A program made the translations under genes and the position numbers. Below, one piece after another: positions 55,485 through 64,000 of a stretch of DNA of 64,000 bases. Source of the stretch: Chiua virens (Eukaryota; Basidiomycota; Agaricomycetes; Boletales; Boletaceae); the NCBI GenBank assembly GCA_019787685.1, contig JAHNUO010000005.1:1674001-1738000 (forward strand), written 5' to 3'. The number at the start of each line of letters is the position of its first letter. The stretch's first letter is position 1. The notes under the pieces were generated by a model. It was given only the letters and a program-made list of their open reading frames with translations, was not told the origin of the DNA and ran no database searches.

Positions 55485-55904
55485 CTAGAGCTTGCCTGGT
55501 GCACTGGCTGAATCTTTGAAACTAATCTTCCTAGCGCTGCCTCCTCTCCGGTTCACCTCTCCTGGTACCTCAGCGTTCCTTACGGTTGCGTTTTCCTTGG
55601 ACGTGGGACCATAGTTCACGTAGGGCGATGAGGTGGGATAAGCACCTGAAGGCACTTCGTAAGGGGTATTGGAAGGATCTGGCTCTGAGACGACGTATGT
55701 ACGCGTGCCAGAGGAAGAAAGATGCGGCTCTGTGGAGGTGTCATCCTGTTTCTCGTACATAGACGTGGGGGTCGACGCGGGGGACGTCAAGCGGGTGGAC
55801 GCGTTGAGGACAACAAAGGGGGAGTGGAAGGCGCGAGCTGGGGCGCGAAAGAGTGGGTTATGTGCGCGGGGGAGGATGCGGAGGTAGACGCCAAGGGGGG
55901 ACAT
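55485..55904 (-). CDS. Probable mitochondrial protein, unrecognised
   Basis: ATG 55904 gives MSPLGVYLRILPRAHNPLFR then APARAFHSPFVVLNASTR, an Arg-rich, acid-free presequence of the mitochondrial type (RAFHS could be a processing site). It is followed by YEKQDDTSTEPHLSSSGTRT, YVVSEPDPSNTPYEVPSGAY and PTSSPYVNYGP, ending SFKDSASAPGKL; 140 residues in one exon. The YVVSEPDP..TPYEVPSGAYPTS..Y segment looks conserved. An in-frame upstream ATG at 56000 adds 32 Ser/Cys-rich residues that would spoil the presequence, so I prefer 55904. Function unknown. Confidence 0.55.
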   Translation of the reverse strand: MSPLGVYLRILPRAHNPLFRAPARAFHSPFVVLNASTRLTSPASTPTSMYEKQDDTSTEPHLSSSGTRTYVVSEPDPSNTPYEVPSGAYPTSSPYVNYGPTSKENATVRNAEVPGEVNRRGGSARKISFKDSASAPGKL

Positions 55905-58826
55905 GCTGATCGTGAGGATGTGGACACTGGACGAGCTGTGGGGCTGGAGACAAGAACGCTGCGTGCGAAGATTGGAGCCACATGACGATGACATAACCAA
56001 TGGCCTTTCGATCGCAGCCCAAATGATCGCAGCATACCAAGGAGATGAGAACTAACTAATGCGAACGAGTTACAGCTTGCCATCAACTACATGGCGGTAC
56101 ATGAACAGCACTTGACCCGAAATATGGCCCGCCATCGAGTCAGAGATAGCGTTACTATCGTCAGGTGGTATCATTCCGCGGGGTTGTTGCACGCCGGAAA
56201 TATCCACCGGACCACTGCCACCGACAGCCAAAAAATAGTTTTTCGTTCTCGGACATTGAATAAAAGGCGGTCGGCACACCTTCGGCTGTCACGAGCGCTT
56301 GTCAAATACGAAGTCTTTAAGGCGGAGATCAACAACACCCCATTGTTCGCCTTGTTGTCCTCGAATCGATCCATGGTCGTCCAAAGCGTCCTCAGTTCTT
56401 CCTGGCCTTGTTAGATATCATGGTTCCTGAGTCCTCTAGCACGGCCGCCCACCTGCATTTCCGACCTCGGCGGGACTGACCCAACCTGGCTTCTCTGCGG
56501 CCAAGTAGGGTCAACGGGCTCCGTTTCCTGCGTCATTTCGCTCCCTCCATGCTTCTCATGCATGTCTCACCTGTCTTATCTCTCCAACCACCCGCGTATC
56601 CACCCGTAAATCGTTCGACGCACCTTGAAATGACTGATCGTATCGGACATGTGGAAATGCCTCGCCGAGGCTCGCCGCATGACCTGCTTCTTGGCCAGAT
56701 CTTCCAACCGCCCACTCACGTCAATCGGGAAATGCATTCGTGTTTTTAGCCATATCCGTTAATTTAGGGTTCGCATCTAGCCCGGTCGTGTTGTCATCGC
56801 TGATGGCAAACGCCGTACCCCACTTGTGCCGCCGTGTGTGCAATTCTGATGCGGCATGGTTCGCACTATTCCCTTGGAGGCAGCTCATCTGATGGGTGCG
56901 CCCGGGATCTAAGCTCTCTTGTCTCATTTGCTCACCCACCACTTAATGAAGTCACTTGCCAACCGGCAGGAACACGTCCGTAAGCCTTGTCATCCTCCGC
57001 GGCTCCTCGATGGTTTGAAACAGTGTGTTGACAGACCGGAACTTGCCGCGTCTTAGTATAGGTGCGCCGCAAATCCGCATTCACAAGTTCCATTCCTTGG
57101 TTCCAAACTGGGTGTAACATCGTCTCTAATCCTCGGTCGTACTAGGATGAACGGCGCTGTAGTACGGTTTTCCTTTGTCTCGCACGAATGTCCAGCACCC
57201 TTGGGTAGGCCGAGCGACATTGTCCTCTCTTTTGACTGACCATTCCACGCCATGCCCTCAGCTTGATGTAACTCAGGGTTGGCAAGGCGGTGAAGTACGA
57301 CAATGAAGTGATGCGGCGATCATAGTTATCGATCGGGATTCATGTGAAATCCGGCAGACTAGCCCCGCTCGCCACTTTGGTGAATTTTCATTCAAATTGA
57401 ATTGATCTGGCCTCGTTTGCATCTCATATCAGTGGGCGCAAGCTCCAAAGGGGGATGCATCGGAGAGGCTACTATCAGCCGCACGAGTGACAAAGTACGT
57501 TTTATGCGAGCAAAGACCTAACCATGAAAACGTACATGCGCAGGGTATTTGGTCATATGGTGTAAGCAGTGGTCAGCCGGCCACCCACACGGAACCAGCG
57601 TCTCTGTGAGAGCGATGCTTTACGACCTCAGCCCCTCTTTCCCCATGTGTATTGTTCTGGACGGGCATCACTTACCAATACTCCTCGGGGCTATCTTTCC
57701 TGTTGAATGATGCGGGTGTCTGATCTAAGGTTGGTAAAAATATTCCCTTAGGTTTTCAAAACTCGCCGGTGACTTATTCCATTTGAATGGACCATGGGTT
57801 TATTCCAGGTTGCTTGGCAGATCAAGCCAGCATGGATCTAGTTCTTTTGGGACCCCAAAAAAGGGTCCTGAGTTGGCGAGGGTGCCTTTGGCGAGGCGGA
57901 CCCTCTCATGCATGGTGGCGAGCAACCTGCGGGCGTGCTGTGGGGAATGACGGTAATTTGAATGGTACGGCATGCATGCTGAAGTATAGTTTGGGAAATT
58001 CTCATAAATAAAAACTAATATGGTGGTTTGTGCGTCCCGACCGTGAACACTGTCGCTGGAAGAGTCTTGGCTGTTCGAGACAGGGACGAAGGCAGAATCC
58101 GCCAGGGAAGGAACCGACGGCCAAAAGCTATTCGGGGTCGGGCTGTGAAGGATTGATCTGCAGACAGCGGTGGGTGTTGATATGTGTAGTACATAAGGGC
58201 CGATTGCCGCGGTACGGCATGTCCCTGACTACTGCAAAAGGCAACACCATATTTGGCATGCGAAGTATACAAGTTGTTTTCAGACAGCCAGTCAGTACGA
58301 CGACGCGACCGAGATCAGCGAGCAGGTTGGCATGATGATGCCTTCTGTGGACTTATATTTCGCTGTACGAAGGATCCACAGCGGTTGCAGTTGTTCCGAC
58401 ACCGCATTGGGTGCCACATGCACACGAGGTCCTTCCGCTCCTGTCCATTAACTTAAGTCCACGGACATCACTCAGGTCAAGTCTGCATTCTGCTCGGCAC
58501 TTGTGTTACCGTCACCGCGGCTTCGCTTGCATAACCGATATTTCCCTGTTTCTTTGTCATGGCGCTCAAGATGGCCCATCACTCCGTATTCGATGCCCAG
58601 AAGTCCCAGAAACGCCGATATCTCGGGTGCTCCGATCTCTATTCACAGATCTCTCAGACTCACCCTCCTCACCAGCCAAAACTTCCTCGCCAGGACCCTC
58701 TCTCTCAGATTGTCCGGGGGTCGATCCTGCTTTTCTCCCGACTTCCGATTCCGTGCGCCTCTTCGCCGTAGGATTTATATTGACCCCATCCCCTCCGTTT
58801 CTGCCCATCATCCAGACGGTCTCACC
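55905..58826. other. Long gene-poor stretch
   Basis: About 2.9 kb with no gene I can support. Plus-strand frames 56091-56414, 57787-58011 and 58030-58335 and minus frames at 56721-57253 lack domains and do not join. No inverted repeats or poly-A tails of a transposon are obvious by eye. The last 300 bp before 58827 are pyrimidine-rich (CTCCTCACC, CCATCCCCTCCG), consistent with the P450 promoter and leader. Confidence 0.45.
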
Positions 58827-60982
58827 ATGTTTCCTCTCTCCACCAAAGACGCCTCCGTCTTCATCGCCGCCGCCGGCATTGTGAGCCTCTCCCTCTCTCC
58901 CTCTCCATTCCTCCTGACCTTTCTCCAAGGCTTGCCATCTCGTCTTTAATCGTTTCGAGCCCGTCAACCCACTCTCCCATCTGGCCCTCCTCGTTCTCGT
59001 TCCCGCCCTCTTGACGCGTCTGCTAATATTTAGCTCCTCCTCTCTCATTCCTGCTGTGGCATGCACCTACTTACTTTATTATACTACCGTCCTCGTCTCC
59101 GTGCTCGCTTATCGACTGTCGCCATTCCACCCCCTTGCCAAGTACCCGGGTCCCATCCCCTGTCGCATCTCGAAATTCTGGATGGCCTGGGTATCGTCCA
59201 ACGGAAAACAGCACGTATATTACTATAAATTGCACCAAAAGTATGGTGACGTCGTAAGAATAGGCAAGGCGCATCTTCTCCGTGCGTTGTTCTCTTTGTC
59301 TGACAACCCATACATCAGGTCCAAATGAACTGTCCTTTTGCAATGTGGATGCGGTTTCCCCACTGATGGGATATCCCGGCCTTCCCAAGGGACCCCGTAC
59401 GGTATCTTTATCCATCCTGTGGGATTGTTGAACTTAGTTGTTTTAGATTGGGATGGCCGCATGGCTGAACAGACAAACACCAGAACATTGATCTCCTTGC
59501 GAGACCCTGCAGAGCACGCCCGCCGCAGGAAGCCCTGGACCAGAGCTTTCAGTTCAGCCGCACTCAAAGGTTATGAAGAGATCCTCGGCAAGAGAGCCCA
59601 TGAACTTGTCACCGCACTCGAGCAACAGCAACAACCCATCAACCTGACGGAGTGGATTAGTCACTTTACGTGAGCTTTCTCCCCTCTCTTTCCATTCTTA
59701 ACCTAACTTAAAACCCGACTCTAGGTTCGATTTCATGAGCGACATGGCGTAAGCTTCTCCTCCATATCTCAACTTTGTCATCTCAACGTGTTGTGTAGAT
59801 TTGGGGGAGGCTCGGACATGCTGCGTGATGGTGATAAGGATAAAACTTGGCACCTCCTGGAAAGCGGTCTACCGTACGTATATTGATTTATGAATAATTC
59901 ATGTGACCAGCTAAATTCGTCTTCCAGAGTCGCTTTAATCTTGACCCACGTGCCCTGGTTGGGCAAATACTATGTTAGGTTACCTGGGATTGGTAAAGAC
60001 CTGAAGAGATTCCGTGCCTTCTGTCAAGAGCGTGCCTTGCTCAGACAGTCTCAAGGTCCTCATTCCAAGGATCTATTTCACCACTTGGTGAGTGGTTTTC
60101 CGCATACCCTCTGAGCTCAAAACTTACCATACGTTTCAGATCGATGAAGCGGGGGTTGAGCGCTCTCCACCTACGTTTACAGAGGTTGCGTCCGACGGTG
60201 CTCTTGCTATCGTCGCAGGATCAGATACTACCGCGACGACACTCAGCAGTTTATTTTGGGCGCTATTGAGCCACCCCACCGCTTACCGCCGATTGCAAGC
60301 AGAAGTTGATCACTATTACCCTCCTGGCGAAAACGCCTTGTCCACTGCCCACCACCCGCAAATGACCTATCTCAGTGCTGTGATGTGTGTCATTTCACAT
60401 TCTCCTTACTATTGAGCATTGTTTAACATGATACCAGAAACGAGACTCTGAGGTTGTTCCCACCTGTTCTCAGCGGAAGCCAGCGTGGGGCCACGAAAGC
60501 TAGCGGCGGAAAAGTAGTGGGTCCATGGTGAGCCGTGGAACCGATTTTATTCGCATGCTTCTCAAACCGTGACTTCCAGCTTCGTACCGGAGGGAACGAG
60601 TGCTTTCGTTCATTTCTATTCTCTCCACCGTGATCCTCGTAACTTCTCGCCGATGCCCGATGCCTTCTGGCCGGAGCGATGGCTATCTGCGGACGAGAGA
60701 AGAGCCCTGGGATACCCGGACTCAAATGACCCGGACAAGGCTCCCTTTAGGCATAATCCGGCGGGATTTATTCCTTTCTCGTTCGGGCCCGCGAACTGCG
60801 TCGGAAAAAATCTCGCATACCAAGAGATGCGAACAGTCGTCTGTATGATGATGCAACGCTTGGATTTCCGATTCGCGGATGGGTATGACCCGGAATCCTG
60901 GGATCGTGATCTCAAGGATTATTTCGTAGCCACGAAGGGACAGCTACCTGTCGTCTTATCTCCACGGGCTTCGAGCAGATGA
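58827..60982 (+). CDS. Cytochrome P450 monooxygenase
   Basis: A haem-thiolate monooxygenase anchored in the ER. The N-terminus MFPLSTKDASVFIAAAGI is joined to HLALLVLVPALLTRLLIFSS and more hydrophobic segments, i.e. a multi-helix membrane anchor, then LAKYPGPIPCRISKFWMAW. Conserved sites follow: YYKLHQKYGDVVRI, SLRDPAEHARRRKPWTRAFS (helix C, WxxxR-like), AIVAGSDTTATTLSSLFWAL (I-helix AGSDTT), VINETLRLFPPVL (ExxR), FWPERWLS (PERW) and the haem loop PFSFGPANCVGKNLAYQEMR with the cysteine ligand. The C-terminus is YFVATKGQLPVVLSPRASSR. About eight introns; some 520-550 residues; intact. Haem-loop A in place of R/K before the Cys is common in fungal P450s. Substrate unknown. Confidence 0.9.
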
Positions 60983-63900
60983 TGTCGCAAGAACTCCGGC
61001 GGTTTGGAGTTCTCACTCGACTAGCGTACAGCATCCAGTTATTTGCTTTATGGTTCTTTTCTTAATTTTGTGTTTTGATAGCGGCTGTGTAATTCTAGCA
61101 CGTTCCCTCGATGGATAATAGCAGCCTGATTGCGGCTATTTAAATTTTGAGCTTGGACAGGCGGCTGAGAAAAGTTCCCCTGAATATATACTTTGCAGAA
61201 AATGGGGTACTCAGGATATCGATTCCACAGATATCGAATATTGGTGTGACAGTCGGCTGTTCAGATGACTGCACACTAGGCCTCATCGGGCACCGGTGAC
61301 TTTTGTGACTGAGATGGCCACATCTCAGGTGATGCGACTTGCGGGATTTCCGCGTATGGGGGGAGGGGACAATGTGCTTGGTTGATAATTCTATCCGTCC
61401 TTGTCGTGGTTGTTAGCTATGGGAACAGATCTCTTTCTAGACATCCCTGAACAACCGGTTTGAATGAATTTCATGCACTGATACATGAATCAGGGTCGCG
61501 TTCAGGTACGCCAAAAACGGGGAAGATCAGTTGATCACCTCCGACATGGTTGGGGTAATATGCAACCCAAGAGGCGCCCGGGAAAAGTGGGCTATCAATG
61601 AGAAAAAAACACAAAGCCTTCCAGAGCGGAAAGCCATCGGGAGACCATGGGTGAGATCTTGAGACTCGCCGTAACACCGGGTCCGGTACCGGGGCGAAGC
61701 ATCGAATCGTGCATATTCGTGAAACACAATTCCTGTCGCCGGTACTAATCTGTAGCGTTTACGGGCGATAGCGGACCAAGGTAGAAGCGGCGAGGCGTTC
61801 CCGGATGTCATACTACTAGTGATCTGTGTCAGTCAACTTCTCCGCTCTCACCGTCAAGCTTCGGCACCCGAGTGATCGCCCTCACTGGCCAGAGGTCACC
61901 TGTCATCAGAGCGGTACAGTACTAGTGTGGGGTGTATAGCCTGAGGTCACGTCTGCACAGTGTTTGAGAGCTGCAAGTGCACAGTGCTTTTCTACCCACG
62001 GTTGCATCTTTAAGATTTGAATCCCTGGACCTCGTGGACGTGAACGTGGCACATATGGGGAGATATTACGTTGTTGATAGTGAGACCCTGCAAAAAGCGG
62101 GCCGGATACGCGAAGCGCCAGGATTTTTTTGGGAGGAACGACCCTGAAGTTTCCTTTTTCAAACGTGCGCTCACTCCATCAATCAGGCATGAGTGAACCT
62201 GCAACCTGTCAAAGTGGTCATTGGGCCTGCATTAGGACCCGACTAGCCCATGTCTGGCGACTAAAGTACTAGGAGATCTAACGCCGCTGCCAGCTAATCT
62301 CTGATCCCCCCGTCAGTTTGTGGTCAATTGCCTAAGATGGCCTCGCTTCAAGTTATCGTTCGTTCTCCAAATCTCACTTTGGCCGTCGCGATGGCGGCGG
62401 GGTGGCTGCGAGTTCTCTTGTGCGCTCTCTTCGGTCGACGGGTGTACTATCCGGTCGTATTAATGGGTTCTTGCCGCACCGGTGGGTTCTCCTGGTTCGA
62501 TTTCAAACATCATCTTGATGCCAACTTGAAAGGTGCGGGAACGAAGTCGCGTGCACCGGAGCGCTCGTCCACCCGACAAGATTTCGGGTAATCGACTTTG
62601 ACAGATCTGTAATGTTTTATGGACGGCGGACTCGGCCGTGCAGGACGTCACTTTAAACAAAAAAGTAGTACGTTTCACATGTCAGCTATCATCACATTCA
62701 TTCATTAGCCTTACCGAGTTTTGTACTCAATACAGGTGGATCATCTCGTGTCACAAGCATTACTTAAACAAGGGATCAACCGTGTTGTCCGACCCGAGTC
62801 CGCTCGAACTTAATTCAAGGGGAAGAGATTCTTAGCATCGTAGACACGCCGTCCGCAATGATAAAGCCGGTCCTGGACGACACCTTGCGGAATCGCCACA
62901 AAGCCTTCCCAGACGCAGTAGATCGGTGCTTGATTCAGGGGTCAGATATAGTGATTGCTGGGCCTTACCTGCTACTTCCGGATTCACAGTCAAAACCTTT
63001 CCCTTGTTCTGGAAACGCCGCTGGCTTCTTTCCTCTCCCGAATTCCGTTCGGTTCAAAGTCTTTATTGACACCCTCGCAACGAGGCAATCCGGCATCAGT
63101 TTACTTGCTTCGTGAGTTTTTATCTTTTTGGCTCAGGCAGCTGCTTGGATGGGCATGTATTTCAAAAAAAGTATGCATATGAACGAAGATGGCGCACGTT
63201 CCGCAGACGCACGACCCTGATTCATTTCGGCACGCTTCATGGCGGGCAGGCGCTCCTCAGCCTCCTGGGCTTCCACTCGAGGAACATTTTCCCAATCCAT
63301 CAACATGACTCATCATCGCTTGCTTAAAGGAGTTTCCACCAGCGGTGGCCCCTCCGGTCGGTGCGGAGATGGAACGATTTCTCTTACAGGCGGATGCGGG
63401 TACTCTAAATCAAGGCCTGTGGCTCTGCTTGGTACGTCGTTTCTTTGATTTCCGAGCGGCGATGGTCGTTCCTCAGGTTAGTTGTAGCTCCGGCGTATGC
63501 GGGTCCGAATGGGGTGTCGAATGGGTATCCCAATCGTGTCCGGAATGTGGTGACTCATCCGCACGATCGAGAACCGCCGTGTTTGGAACCATGAGCTCCT
63601 GCAGCATTGCGTCATGGTTAATGAAGGCCGGATATTTGAAGTGGCATCACTGCGCTGGACGTCGAGAAGATGTTACCGTGTACACAGGGTCGGACCGCGG
63701 TCAGCGGGACTCGGAAGGCCCAAATTCAGCGCCGAAATCCCCCGCCATGTCGGTTGGACAGCTTCGAGCTCGTGGTAGACGCAGGCCCTTTGGACTCCAA
63801 AGGACCCAAAGTCTCCCTAACATCTAACGTCTTCCCCATTTCTCCCCTCTAGTCAAGAACCGTTCGACCCATCTGGATTCGCGATCACGAATCTCCCTTT

Positions 63901-64000
63901 TGGGTCATCCCAAGACACATGCATACCACCAGGTCGCACATGGCAGAAGTTACATAGAATCCGCTGTCGTCTAGGAACGGAAATAAAAATACATACCCAC
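60983..64000. other. Gene-poor window end
   Basis: No gene I can defend. Plus-strand segments show exon-like traits: 62858-63115 (KPVLDDTLRNRHKAFPDAVD) ends near a GTGAGT donor at 63112, 63345-63480 reads APPVGAEMERFLLQADAGTL then NQGLWLCLVRRFFDFRAAMV, and after an acceptor CCCCTCTAG near 63853 a frame QEPFDPSGFAITNLPFGSSQ runs to the edge. They may belong to one gene that continues past the window, or to decayed sequence. Confidence 0.35.

Noticed and set aside
58566..59066. Minus-strand frame of 166 codons over the P450 start
   Set aside because: Composition is Arg/Glu/Gly-rich and antisense to the pyrimidine-rich leader and anchor exons of the P450.
62490..62520. GGTTCGATTTC resembling a tRNA B box
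   Set aside because: No A box at the right distance and no acceptor stem could be paired. I found no tRNA gene in the window.

Overview
This is a nuclear window from a filamentous basidiomycete, most likely an Agaricomycete. The evidence is short introns (about 45-60 nt, GT..AG) splitting almost every gene, short intergenic gaps, no operons, and the protein families present: Git3-like receptor, Sin1/AVO1, Hst3/4-type sirtuin, Yck-type casein kinase, basidiomycete-style MFS and P450. Coding spans below run from start to stop codon including introns; splice sites were read by eye.

Layout. 1-7.1 kb is gene-poor: a C2H2 zinc-finger gene, orphan exons, two fold-back repeats and a degenerate minisatellite. 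At 7.14-7.33 kb lies a U2 snRNA gene (minus strand) with a TATA box. 7.4-24.2 kb is a dense housekeeping block: PH-like protein (-), TORC2 subunit AVO1/SIN1 (+), mitoribosomal uS8 (+), MATE transporter (-), DNA polymerase eta (+), Git3-like GPCR (+), a CIA30/NDUFAF1 complex I assembly factor with frame breaks (+), and Ras1 (-). 25.5-33 kb holds an LSB-type SH3 protein (+) with a decayed downstream duplicate, a FrnE/DsbA-like oxidoreductase (+), a small uncharacterised protein (-) divergent from an Hst3/4-like sirtuin (+), and the proteasome subunit SEM1/DSS1 (+).

33.2-49 kb is the most unusual part: a one-strand (minus) cluster of a short-chain dehydrogenase, four tandem paralogous MFS transporters and a GIT1-type phosphate/glycerophosphodiester permease. 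Relics of the permease and probably of the dehydrogenase are interspersed. This looks like a locus expanded by local duplication, with copies at different stages of decay. 49.6-61 kb contains a small ORF, an uncharacterised protein, a Yck-type casein kinase 1, a probable mitochondrial protein and a cytochrome P450. 55.9-58.8 kb and 61-64 kb show no gene I can defend.

Functional themes are signalling at the plasma membrane (Ras, TORC2 AVO1, Yck, GPCR), genome maintenance (Pol eta, Hst3/4) and transport (MATE, MFS array, GIT1). I see no CRISPR array, tRNA or intact transposon. No single gene here is a clearly new system. The best candidates for something undescribed are the duplicated transporter locus with its relics and the uncharacterised protein at 50.1-51.6 kb.
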